Origin: Rheinheimera sp.
GTDB taxonomy: Bacteria; Pseudomonadota; Gammaproteobacteria; Enterobacterales; Alteromonadaceae
Assembly: GCA_003482455.1 (NCBI GenBank)
Contig: DMYW01000006.1
Coordinates: 82,245-107,529 of the forward strand
Direction of reading: 5' to 3'
DNA: 25,285 bases
Below the pieces are notes generated by a model. The model was not told where the DNA came from, did not search any database, and was given only the letters and a program-made list of their open reading frames with translations. Positions 1 to 6,858 of the stretch are shown one piece after another (within the stretch, counting starts at the first letter, position 1; each line of letters starts with the position of its first letter). The position numbers and the translations under genes are program-made.

Positions 1-19
1 CCAGCTGAGCTAATGACCC
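1..19 (-). tRNA. tRNA-Lys, 5' part only (cut by window edge)
   Basis: These 19 bases are identical to the 5' end (acceptor strand and D-arm start) of the complete tRNA-Lys at 42-117, at a repeat distance of 98 bp. This is therefore the start of a second, downstream tRNA in the same transcript, with a 22 bp spacer. The anticodon lies outside the window, so lysine identity is inferred from the shared 5' end only. Confidence 0.8.
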
Positions 20-41
20 AATTCAAACATTTTGCGACAGG

Positions 42-117
42 TGGTGGGTCATGATGGATTCGAACCATCGACCAACGGATTAAAAGTCCGCTGCTCTACC
101 AGCTGAGCTAATGACCC
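42..117 (-). tRNA. tRNA-Lys (anticodon UUU)
   Basis: The reverse strand reads as a complete 76-nt tRNA. The acceptor 5' half GGGTCAT pairs with the 3' half ATGACCC, followed by discriminator A and an encoded CCA (42-44). The D-arm is AGCTCAGCTGGTAGAGC. The anticodon loop CTTTTAA gives anticodon TTT (82-84), and the T-loop is TTCGAAT. It decodes AAA/AAG. It lies on the same strand as cpoB and downstream of it, as lysT does in E. coli, but separated from it by about 1.1 kb. Confidence 0.97.
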
Positions 118-132
118 CCGTCGCGGACGCAT

Positions 133-160
133 ATCTTACTTATTTACGCGATGAGTGCAA
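133..160 (-). promoter_or_regulatory. Putative promoter of the tRNA-Lys operon
   Basis: On the minus strand there is a -35 element TTGCAC (155-160), a 16 bp spacer and a -10 element TAAGAT (133-138). A GC-rich discriminator (GCGTCCGCG) follows, as at stable-RNA promoters under stringent control. The predicted start, near 126, leaves a leader of about 9 nt before the tRNA. Confidence 0.55.
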
Positions 161-1223
161 CCAAAATCTTCTGAAAACAGCATTTAAGCGAACTGACTGC
201 TTAATTTGCACGCATAACGCTGCAAATTACAGCGAGTCCATGCCAATGGCTGCTGGTTATTGTCAAAGTTTAATAACTGAGTTATTCACTATACACAACC
301 GCAAATATTAACCGACTTGACGCGCTAACAACCAATGTAAGTTGCGTCTATCCCCACTCTGACAATAATTTTGAGTCTCATCAGTATCGGTGCGCATCTG
401 CAACTGAAAAAATCGCCAGGGCGCAAACAAAACATCGGAACGTCAGCCTTACAAAAGCAACTAGGAAATAAACAGAACTCTCTCTGCACCCCGCTGATGA
501 CATCGCTTATTTCGCTGCAGCTCCTAGCATTAACAAAGGTGACTCACACACAGCTTAGCTTCTAGACTTCTATAAATTGAAGTGAGCAAAACATCTGCCC
601 AGCCGTCGCGCTTGGGAGCATTCAATATAGAAACTCCATCTGAAATAAAGAAACCACAAACGCTATTGCATGTCTCGTTTGATTTAAGACATCAGAAGAG
701 GACAAGCACTTTTTAAAAAGCTAAACAAATGCCGCCACTCTAATGACTGTTAAGCTTCTGAATTCATCCAATGCGTTGTTCAGCGCTTTATCCGTCAAAA
801 AAGCTTCACAAGCCGCCTGTGGCAGCCCCAAAACAACAATACGGCTGGCGTAGCAGTCAACCTGCTTGGGTCAACAATCATTGCTATACGGTTATCAAAC
901 GATAATGGCAAATTCGGCTATTGCACCTATGAAGCGCCTCAACGAATCCAAAAAACTTAGAGGCTGGGCGTGTTGCATGCCAATGCGACAATAAATCCAC
1001 CACCAGGCACAGTGCGGCAGTTCATGCCTTATATACTACGGAGACCAGGCGCTACAGCATGAGCCAAGTACCAATGACTCAACAAATGGCGACCATTCCT
1101 AGCAACTGGCATTGTCAATAGATGATGTCTGCAACGGCCCTAACAAGATTGTTAGCTAAAACTCGCTGCTATTTTTTGGGAATAAACGTATCGACCGCAT
1201 ACGCATCAGAATTGCAATAAACG
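161..1223. other. Long intergenic stretch without an intact gene
   Basis: About 1.06 kb between the tRNA promoter and the cpoB terminator holds no convincing gene. The short open frames at 111-311 and 371-565 have no ribosome site or recognisable product. On the minus strand several short frames broken by stops look protein-like. One is 723-860, reading RIVVLGLPQAACEAF and ending near FRSLTVIRVAAFV. Another is 1115-1222, reading DAYAVDTFIPKK, a stop, then QRVLANNLVRAVADII. These could be remnants of a decayed gene, but I cannot assign a family. No clear repeat or attachment site is visible. Confidence 0.6.
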
Positions 1224-1224
1224 A

Positions 1225-1248
1225 AAAAGCCGCATCACAGCGGCTTTT
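1225..1248 (-). terminator. Intrinsic terminator after cpoB (possibly bidirectional)
   Basis: A perfect 9-bp stem AAAAGCCGC (1225-1233) / GCGGCTTTT (1240-1248) has a 6-nt loop. It begins 2 nt beyond the cpoB stop and ends in a T-rich run on both strands. It closes the tolQRAB-pal-cpoB transcript. Confidence 0.88.
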
Positions 1249-1250
1249 CT

Positions 1251-2081
1251 TTATTTTTTGTCGAGCGCCTTGCGGGCGTCTGCAGCCTGCTTGCTCTTTG
1301 GATAAGCTTTAATCAGCGTATTAAAGTACTTTTTCTGGCCTTCCGCATCATTCTGCTCACCAGCAATCACGCCAAGCTTAAACAGCGCTAAAGGAGCTTT
1401 ATCACTGTTTGGGAATTTTTTGTACACGACATCAAAGCTAGCTTTAGCTTTTTTCGGCGCACCGTTTTGTTGGTGCAACAAACCGAGCATGTAATAAGAG
1501 CGCGGCAAATTAGCCGACTCAGGGAAATCTTTATTGAATGTGTTCAGCGCTTTAATCGCTTGAACATACTTCTTCTCGTTGATCAACGTCTGCACTTGTT
1601 TAAATGCATCGTCTTCTGACATGGCTGGCGCAGAACCCTGCTGCTCAGCAACGGTTTCCGCCGTAGCAACTTGATCAGCTGCTACAACGGCCGCAGGATT
1701 GCCCGCCGGCACTTGAGACGATTGTGCAGGTGTGCTTGACGCACTCGCCGCACCACCACCTAACCGACGGTCAATTTCCTGATAGATATCACGTTGTTGC
1801 TGTAATATCTGCTCAAGCTTGTAAGATTGCTCATCAGTTGTTCCCCGGAGCTCACTGACTTCTGTCATTAGTGATTCAAGCTGCTGCTGCATTTGCAGCT
1901 GAGCTTGTGCTCGAGCATCAACTACTCTTTCTAACTCAGACAACCGTTCAGTGACTGAACCGGTCCGAGCCGCACTCTGAACTCCGCTGGAGCGGCTTAG
2001 ATCAGCAACTGGCGCTGGATCGGCCGCTACAGTCAGGGCTACCAGAGATAACGCAGAAACAAGTGACAACTTAGTGTTCAT
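1251..2081 (-). CDS. cpoB: CpoB (YbgF), Tol-Pal cell division coordinator
   Basis: Periplasmic protein that links the Tol system to PBP1B-driven septal peptidoglycan synthesis during outer-membrane constriction. The 276-aa product begins with a Sec signal peptide (about residues 1-20, ending VALTVAA). A coiled-coil trimerisation segment rich in Q, E and L follows (about 40-105), then an A/P/S/Q-rich linker. The C-terminal half (about 155-275) is made of TPR repeats (for example YMLGLLHQQNGAPKKAKASF). Length and layout match the family (E. coli 263 aa). It is the last gene of the tol-pal operon, 21 bp after pal, and is followed directly by a terminator. The start is the only ATG that gives a signal peptide. 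Confidence 0.95.
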   Translation of the reverse strand: MNTKLSLVSALSLVALTVAADPAPVADLSRSSGVQSAARTGSVTERLSELERVVDARAQAQLQMQQQLESLMTEVSELRGTTDEQSYKLEQILQQQRDIYQEIDRRLGGGAASASSTPAQSSQVPAGNPAAVVAADQVATAETVAEQQGSAPAMSEDDAFKQVQTLINEKKYVQAIKALNTFNKDFPESANLPRSYYMLGLLHQQNGAPKKAKASFDVVYKKFPNSDKAPLALFKLGVIAGEQNDAEGQKKYFNTLIKAYPKSKQAADARKALDKK

Positions 2082-2102
2082 GCAATCTCACTACCGCAGC
2101 TA

Positions 2103-2600
2103 TTAGTAGTTCAGAACAGCGCGACGGTTTTTAGCGAAAGCTTCTTCGGTGTTGCCAGCGTCAACTGGTTTTTCTTCACCGTAGCTAACTACGCTCAGTT
2201 GGCCAGTAGCAACACCCAGGTTTTCCAGGTATTTTTGAACTGATTGAGCACGACGCTCACCCAGTGCTACGTTGTACTCTGGAGTACCGCGAGCGTCAGT
2301 GTGACCTTCGATAGTTACAGAAACAGTTGTTTGAGCACGCAGGAATGCAGCGTGAGCTTCCAGAACTGATTTGAACTCTTCACGGATATCTGACTTGTCG
2401 AAATCGAAGTAGATAGTGTTTTGTTGACGCAGAGCTTCTAACTGAGCGCGCAGAGCGTCAGCAGCTGAGTTGCCTTGGTCAACAGCTTGTGTGTTAGTTG
2501 CAGCTTGTGTTTGTTCTGCTGCGTCGTCTGCGCTACATGCGGCCAAAGTCAGCACTGGCACAGCGACTAACAAACCTTTTAAAACTTTATTTAAGTTCAT
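2103..2600 (-). CDS. pal: Pal, peptidoglycan-associated outer-membrane lipoprotein
   Basis: Outer-membrane lipoprotein that binds peptidoglycan and TolB and is retrieved to the septum by TolQRA. The N-terminus carries a lipoprotein signal with lipobox L19-A20-A21-C22, so C22 is the lipidated residue. A flexible Q/A-rich linker follows. From about residue 60 there is an OmpA-like domain: IYFDFDKSDI, then EGHTDARGTPEYN and LGERRAQSV, which hold the Asp and Arg known to contact meso-diaminopimelate. The length, 165 aa, compares with 173 in E. coli. The ribosome site AAGGA sits about 9 nt upstream of the ATG. It lies between tolB (43 bp gap) and cpoB. Confidence 0.97.
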   Translation of the reverse strand: MNLNKVLKGLLVAVPVLTLAACSADDAAEQTQAATNTQAVDQGNSAADALRAQLEALRQQNTIYFDFDKSDIREEFKSVLEAHAAFLRAQTTVSVTIEGHTDARGTPEYNVALGERRAQSVQKYLENLGVATGQLSVVSYGEEKPVDAGNTEEAFAKNRRAVLNY

Positions 2601-2643
2601 AATATTGTCCTTAGTAGTAACAAATTAACTTGATTTATCAATT

Positions 2644-4005
2644 TTATAAAAACGGCGACCACGCTGGTGATTTAACACGTCCGTTGACCGCCGGCAACCT
2701 TGCTTTGAAACGCCCATCCATGGAAACCAGTGCCAGCACCTGGGTATTACTACCATACAATGTGCTATAGATAATCATCGAGCCGTTCGGCGCAATGCTT
2801 GGTGACTCGTCCAGGTAGGTGCGAGTCAGCACCTGCATATAACGCGTAGTCTTATCCATGCGCGCAATATTATACTGACCATCGGTACGATTTACCATAA
2901 CTATTGATTGGCCATTTGGGGTAAATTTACCAGATAAGTTCATTTCACCTTGGAAAGTTACCCGTGTAACCTGATCTGTTGCGACGTCGACAGTATATAA
3001 CTGCGGACGACCACCACGTTCTGAAGAGAAAATAATTTGTGTGCCGTCAGGACTCCAGCTTGGTTCTACATCTATTGCACGATGAGACGCTAAGCGGCGT
3101 AATTGTTTGGTGGCTATGTCCATTACATAAATTTCAGAGTTACCATCTTTTGATAACGTCATTGCCATACGACGACCATCTGGTGACCAAATTGGTGAAC
3201 CGTTAATGCCTTTAAACGAAGTCAACATTGAACGACGGCCAGTAAACACGTCTTGGATATAGATTTGCGATTGTTTCTTTTCAAACGTTACATAAGCCAG
3301 CTTAGTACCATCTGGAGACCAGTTTGGAGACATCAAAGGTTCTTTTGAACGCAACAAAGTTTGCTCGTTCTCACCATCGTAGTCAGACACCACCAAACTA
3401 TAACGAGGTTGTTGCTTATCACGAACTAAAACATATGCAATTTTGGTAGAGAAAGCGCCACGTTCGCCTGTCAGTTTTTCGTAAATGATATCTGATAAGC
3501 GGTGCGCAAATGCGCGCATGCGCGTGCCTTCAACTTGAACTGGACGTTCACTGTTGGCCAAAATGAAATTACTAGAGGCAACGATTCGATTCTGTGAATT
3601 CATCATCGGTTGACCTGCGCCCATTTTGGCTTTGACGACATCAACCAATTCATAGGTCACCGCATAACGACCGATACCAATTTCACGCACAGTCCCCATC
3701 ACAACGGCTTCAACGCCTGACTTGTCCCATTTTGAAGGGGTAAATTGAGCGCTGCTTTGCGGCTGTTCAGGCATCCGCATAACGTTGATTGGATTGAATT
3801 TGCCTGAGCGCATTAAATCTGCAGCAACAATTTCGCTGACATTTTGGCTTGGTGCATTTGTCCCGACGAATGTAAACGGCACTACGGCAATAGGCCGTGC
3901 AGTATCAACACCATCAGTGATCACAATTTCCAGGGACGCATGGGCCTGTTGAGCCAACAGCAGTGACGCAGCCCACAAGGTCGTTTTCATCCATTTTTTC
4001 AGCAT
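2644..4005 (-). CDS. tolB: TolB, periplasmic beta-propeller of the Tol-Pal system
   Basis: Periplasmic protein that cycles between Pal and TolA and couples the inner-membrane motor to the outer membrane. The 453-aa precursor has a signal peptide of about 23 residues ending QQAHA. An alpha/beta N-terminal domain follows (DTARPIAVVPF onward), then a six-bladed propeller marked by repeats such as SPNWSPDGTKLAYV, SPIWSPDGRRM and EPSWSPDGTQIIF. Degenerate blades (SGKFTPNG, SPSIAPNG) lead to the closing SPAWSPFL. It starts 129 bp after tolA; I see no hairpin or promoter of note in that gap. Translation could also start at M6, which still leaves a usable signal peptide. Confidence 0.97.
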   Translation of the reverse strand: MLKKWMKTTLWAASLLLAQQAHASLEIVITDGVDTARPIAVVPFTFVGTNAPSQNVSEIVAADLMRSGKFNPINVMRMPEQPQSSAQFTPSKWDKSGVEAVVMGTVREIGIGRYAVTYELVDVVKAKMGAGQPMMNSQNRIVASSNFILANSERPVQVEGTRMRAFAHRLSDIIYEKLTGERGAFSTKIAYVLVRDKQQPRYSLVVSDYDGENEQTLLRSKEPLMSPNWSPDGTKLAYVTFEKKQSQIYIQDVFTGRRSMLTSFKGINGSPIWSPDGRRMAMTLSKDGNSEIYVMDIATKQLRRLASHRAIDVEPSWSPDGTQIIFSSERGGRPQLYTVDVATDQVTRVTFQGEMNLSGKFTPNGQSIVMVNRTDGQYNIARMDKTTRYMQVLTRTYLDESPSIAPNGSMIIYSTLYGSNTQVLALVSMDGRFKARLPAVNGRVKSPAWSPFL

Positions 4006-4134
4006 GTTAAGAGTCTCAGATATCCAATAAATTCGAAACTACGGTACTCAAGATGAACAGAATCTTAAGGACCTACACTTTTTTGTCGTTCAATGCCATC
4101 TTCGACAGCATTCAGCGTCAATACACTCAATTCT

Positions 4135-5022
4135 TTAGTTTTTCGACGTTTTATTAAACGTGAAAACACTATCTCTAAATAGTTCATTTAACTCGGGATC
4201 TTCAGGCATTGGAAAATTGCCGACCCTGTTAATAGCGACTATTGCAGCCTGGCATACCGCTGGATCGCCGCCTTCTACCGACGCCGAAGTCACAAAGCCA
4301 TTACTTGCAAGTCGCAGCCTTATTCGACATTGTTTACCAATCATGGTGTCATCAGTGAACCAATTCTGTGTAACGCGCTCCATGATCATCGCAATAAAGC
4401 GTTGCTTTTCGGTTAATTGCTGGCCTTGTTTTGCGGCTCTCGTAGGCTCATCCGCTTCGTCAGCTAACTCATCTTTTATATCAAGTTCATTGAGCTCATT
4501 GTTTAGCTCTTTTTGCAGTTTTTTCTGCTGCTCTTTTTTCTTTTTGGCTTCAGCAGCTTTTTTCTTCAGCTCTTCGTCCTTTTTCTTTTTCTCTTCTTCT
4601 TCTTTTTTCTTTTTATCTTGTTCTTTTTTCTTCTTCAGCGCGATATCTGCTTCTTCGCGTTTTTTCTTGTCAGCTTCGAGCTTCTTCTTTACTTCGATTT
4701 CTTTTTGCTCTTGCTGCTTTTTAATCAGGTCCTCTTTAGGCTCTTCTTTTTTCGGCTCTTCTTTTTTAGGTTCTTCTTTCTTTGGTTCCTCTTTCGGAGG
4801 CTCCTTTTTCGGCTGTTCTTTCCGCTTTTGTGGCTTTTCGGCTTCTTTAATCTTCGGGTTTTCGATCATCGTTGCTTGAAGCGGCGCATCCGTAGAAGAA
4901 TACAGTGGGACGATAATCACTTCGTTTTTGTCGAATAGATTTAAATTCAAACACAACAGAACAACTAACAAGAGATGGGCGGACGCTGAAACTTGCAGCG
5001 CCCTTTTTAATCCCGTGTCCAT
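4135..5022 (-). CDS. tolA: TolA, inner-membrane to outer-membrane energy transducer
   Basis: Inner-membrane protein that spans the periplasm and passes TolQR-derived force to TolB/Pal. It has a single N-terminal membrane anchor (about residues 9-30, SAHLLLVVLLCLNLNLF). A long highly charged helical domain follows (about 55-200) with KKEEP tandem units and then K/E-rich coiled coil. The C-terminal globular TolA-III domain (about 205-290) contains ITQ/RVTQNWF-type and GFVTSASVEGGDPAVCQAA motifs, with two Cys that probably form the conserved disulfide. At 295 aa it is shorter than E. coli TolA (421), the difference being in the helical domain. One base separates it from tolR. Open frames on the opposite strand here are low-complexity shadows. 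Confidence 0.95.
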   Translation of the reverse strand: MDTGLKRALQVSASAHLLLVVLLCLNLNLFDKNEVIIVPLYSSTDAPLQATMIENPKIKEAEKPQKRKEQPKKEPPKEEPKKEEPKKEEPKKEEPKEDLIKKQQEQKEIEVKKKLEADKKKREEADIALKKKKEQDKKKKEEEEKKKKDEELKKKAAEAKKKKEQQKKLQKELNNELNELDIKDELADEADEPTRAAKQGQQLTEKQRFIAMIMERVTQNWFTDDTMIGKQCRIRLRLASNGFVTSASVEGGDPAVCQAAIVAINRVGNFPMPEDPELNELFRDSVFTFNKTSKN

Positions 5023-5023
5023 G

Positions 5024-5455
5024 TTATTTTTGCTCCGGGTCGTCAGTCATTAAACCCACTGCGGGAGCACCGGCTTCTTTCATCATGTTCAACAGTTGAA
5101 TAACCGACTTATAATCGACACGACCATCCGCTTTAATAATGACTTGTGTACCAGGCTCTATCTTTAGTGTGTCCATCACTTCAGTCTGTAACGCTTGGGC
5201 GTTAAATGGACCTTTTTGCACACCATCTTTCTCGAAATAATAAAGGCCTGATTCATCAACAGTCGCAAGAATTGGCGTCTTGTTGTCTTTCATTTGCTCG
5301 ATCGGCTCGGCTTTCGCCTTCGGTAATTCAACCTTCACACCCTGTGTAATGATCGGAGTTGTTACCATGAAGATAATCAACAACACCAACATCACGTCGA
5401 TGTACGGAACGACGTTGATTTCGGCAACCATTCGACGTTTTTTACGCACGATCAT
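5024..5455 (-). CDS. tolR: TolR, proton-channel subunit of the Tol motor
   Basis: ExbD/TolR-family inner-membrane protein that forms the proton path with TolQ. It is 143 aa with one membrane segment near the N-terminus (NVVPYIDVMLVLLIIFMVT). The Asp in YIDVML corresponds to the conserved channel aspartate. A periplasmic ExbD-fold domain follows, ending LLNMMKEAGAPAVGLMTDDP, as in E. coli TolR. Its ATG overlaps the tolQ stop by 1 nt (TAATG), which indicates translational coupling. The ribosome site GGAG lies within the tolQ end. Confidence 0.97.
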   Translation of the reverse strand: MIVRKKRRMVAEINVVPYIDVMLVLLIIFMVTTPIITQGVKVELPKAKAEPIEQMKDNKTPILATVDESGLYYFEKDGVQKGPFNAQALQTEVMDTLKIEPGTQVIIKADGRVDYKSVIQLLNMMKEAGAPAVGLMTDDPEQK

Positions 5456-6138
5456 TAATGTGAATCTCCGCTGCTAACCGCTTGGCGATGCAGGATGTTC
5501 GAGAATTCTTCGACGAAGTTAGCGTATGAGTTCTCTAACTGCTCGACACGGTGTGAAAAACGGTTGTAAGCAATAACTGCAGGGATTGCCGCAAACAAAC
5601 CAATCGCTGTCGCGATCAATGCTTCTGCGATGCCTGGGGCAACCATTGCCAACGTAGCTTGTTGCACGGCACCTAACGCGATAAAGGAATTCATGATCCC
5701 CCACACGGTGCCAAACAAACCGATATACGGACTGATCGAGCCAACGGTCGCTAAAAAAGCCAAGTGCGTTTCTAAACGCTCAACTTCACGCGACAAACCC
5801 ACACGCATCGCCCGAGTAGTGCCTTCCATTACTGCGCTCGGTGAACGAGAGGTTTTGTGCAAGCGAGCGAACTCTTTGAATCCAGCCTTGAACAAGTTCT
5901 CCAAGCCAGAAGCGTCCGGACGAGCACTTACTTCATTAAATAGTTTTGATAGATCAATTCCTGACCAGAAACGGTCTTCGAATTTACGGCTTTCATCTAA
6001 TGCTTCGCTCAAGGCTTTGTTGCGTTGGATGATCATAGCCCACGACACTACGGACGCGGACAGCAAAATCAGCATGACGCATTGCACGATAAAGCTTGCA
6101 TGAAGGATCAGATCGATAATTGAAAGTTGGCCTGCCAC
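5455..6138 (-). CDS. tolQ: TolQ, inner-membrane proton-channel subunit
   Basis: ExbB/TolQ/MotA-family protein, stator partner of TolR and TolA. Three membrane segments are visible: an N-terminal one (ASFIVQCVMLILLSASVV), one with SPYIGLFGTVWGIM, and one with APGIAEALIATAIGLFAAIPAVIAYN. The cytoplasmic loop carries FWSGIDLSKLF. I place the start at GTG 6138 because the ribosome site GAGGA sits 7 nt upstream. The longer frame would begin with TTG at 6159, without a ribosome site and very close to the predicted transcription start. This gives 227 aa (E. coli 230). It is the first gene of the operon; the usual upstream ybgC is absent. Confidence 0.93.
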   Translation of the reverse strand: MAGQLSIIDLILHASFIVQCVMLILLSASVVSWAMIIQRNKALSEALDESRKFEDRFWSGIDLSKLFNEVSARPDASGLENLFKAGFKEFARLHKTSRSPSAVMEGTTRAMRVGLSREVERLETHLAFLATVGSISPYIGLFGTVWGIMNSFIALGAVQQATLAMVAPGIAEALIATAIGLFAAIPAVIAYNRFSHRVEQLENSYANFVEEFSNILHRQAVSSGDSH

Positions 6139-6183
6139 CAAGTAGTCCTCAAAAAACAAATAAAGCCGGAAATTTGGGCACCT

Positions 6184-6212
6184 ATGATAGGGGTTTAGCC
6201 GGCCAAACTCAA
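6184..6212 (-). promoter_or_regulatory. Putative sigma-70 promoter of the tol-pal operon
   Basis: On the minus strand there is -35 TTGAGT (6207-6212), an exact 17 bp spacer and -10 TATCAT (6184-6189, 5 of 6 consensus). The predicted start, near 6177, leaves a leader of about 40 nt before the GTG of tolQ. This fits an operon that begins at tolQ rather than at ybgC. Confidence 0.65.
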
Positions 6213-6529
6213 CACAACAGCGAGTAGATGAAAAAAAATATTTCCAACAAAATCGCCGCTTAGCGCCCGATAACTGGTCGATTTGACCATTGATTGTGGA
6301 AATTAGTTCGATAGATAAAAAAACTTCTTAAATTACCCTTGTTGTGAACACGGGAATTAGCCGAACAATTCACTGTACAAATTTTTATGGTTGATTTTAA
6401 AAATGAATAGAAAATGAATATTAAAACCCATAAAATGCGGGCCTTTAGCAGCCAATCAATCAATTATGCACTTTTAACGAATAGAGATTCTCATTAGTTA
6501 AACTAATTCGAAAATCTAATTTTTCTCGT
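6213..6529. other. AT-rich intergenic stretch upstream of the small RNA
   Basis: No gene is visible. The stretch holds a TGGTC-5 nt-GACCA inverted repeat (about 6276-6290), a promoter-like TAAAATGCGGGC (6431-6442, plus strand) without a clear -35, and the 15-bp palindrome listed separately. No trace of a ybgC thioesterase frame was seen on either strand. Confidence 0.6.
6493..6507. promoter_or_regulatory. Perfect 15-bp palindrome, possible operator
   Basis: ATTAGTT-A-AACTAAT is a perfect 7-1-7 dyad. It contains the T-N11-A arrangement (T6494, A6506) typical of LysR-type boxes and is centred about 65 bp upstream of the predicted start of the small RNA, the usual LysR-type activator position. 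The region is AT-rich, so a chance palindrome is possible. Confidence 0.35.
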
Positions 6530-6558
6530 TTGAAGTAAATATTCTAAATCTCTAGAAT
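6530..6558 (+). promoter_or_regulatory. Putative promoter of the small RNA
   Basis: There is -35 TTGAAG (6530-6535), an exact 17 bp spacer and -10 TAGAAT (6553-6558, 5 of 6 consensus). A GC-rich discriminator (GCGCAGC) follows, which places the start near 6565. No plus-strand protein gene follows, so the promoter serves the structured transcript ending at 6737. Confidence 0.6.
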
Positions 6559-6564
6559 GCGCAG

Positions 6565-6737
6565 CGTGTTCTCCACTAGCGCAACGGTCTGATACGAGGG
6601 TGTTAGATTGTAGTGAAGTTCACATGGTGACTGGGTGTGTTCGCATACGACACCGGGTTGCTCAACATGTTCCCTGGATTTTGAAGTTCTATCTTCAACT
6701 TGTTGCATTCGCCCGCTTCTTTAGCGGGCTTTTTTTT
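6565..6737 (+). ncRNA. Predicted structured small RNA, about 173 nt, family not recognised
   Basis: A plus-strand unit with its own promoter and terminator sits in the gap between the divergently oriented starts/ends of tolQ and ruvB, opposite to both. Four internal hairpins can be drawn. CTcCACTA (6571-6578) pairs with TAGTGaAG (6611-6618), enclosing TCTGATAC (6588-6595) with GTGTTAGA (6600-6607), all eight positions pairing if G-U is allowed. GGTGT (6634-6638) pairs with ACACC (6650-6654). TTGAAG (6681-6686) pairs with CTTCAA (6693-6698). The terminator stem follows. It does not resemble 6S, tmRNA, 4.5S, RNase P RNA or a GGA-rich Csr/Rsm RNA. A riboswitch is unlikely because no plus-strand gene follows. 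Confidence 0.6.
6711..6737 (+). terminator. Strong intrinsic terminator of the small RNA
   Basis: The stem GCCCGC (6711-6716) / GCGGGC (6724-6729) has a 7-nt loop and is followed by eight T (6730-6737). There is no U-run in the minus direction, so the terminator acts on plus-strand transcription. Confidence 0.9.
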
Positions 6738-6858
6738 GCCTGAATTTCAATCAGTTGGTACAAAATACGTAAACTTAAGCTCTGCAGGCTGAATTTTGCA
6801 GCCCATTAATGAATGCCAGTCTGCACTTTATACGTTGGCAGGGACAAACCTAAAGTCG

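Noticed and set aside
111..565. Open frames of 66 and 64 aa on the plus strand in the first gap.
   Set aside because: The first overlaps the tRNA; neither has a ribosome site, and neither resembles a protein family.
4160..4938. Two long open frames on the plus strand opposite tolA (rich in F, S and L).
   Set aside because: They are complements of the K/E-rich tolA coding sequence; low complexity, no ribosome site, and no plausible product.
6276..6290. TGGTC-N5-GACCA inverted repeat, reminiscent of a FadR site.
   Set aside because: The spacer is 5 nt instead of 1, which does not fit the FadR operator.
6260..6463. Minus-strand open frame of 67 aa upstream of tolQ.
   Set aside because: No ribosome site or recognisable sequence; AT-rich intergenic DNA explains it.
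6485..6500. Possible Fur box (half-site ATTCTCA) upstream of the small RNA.
   Set aside because: Only one half-site fits the consensus; the other half matches poorly, and the position is far upstream of the promoter.
6555..6710. Long-range closing stem GAATGC (6555-6560) with GCATTC (6705-6710) for the small RNA.
   Set aside because: The better promoter places the transcript start near 6565, so the left arm overlaps the -10 box and would not be in the RNA.
6624..6743. Short plus-strand frame of 39 codons inside the predicted small RNA (MVTGCVRIRH... ending FFSGLFFA).
   Set aside because: It reads through the terminator hairpin and T-run, and its stop lies beyond the expected transcript end. 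The ribosome site is weak.
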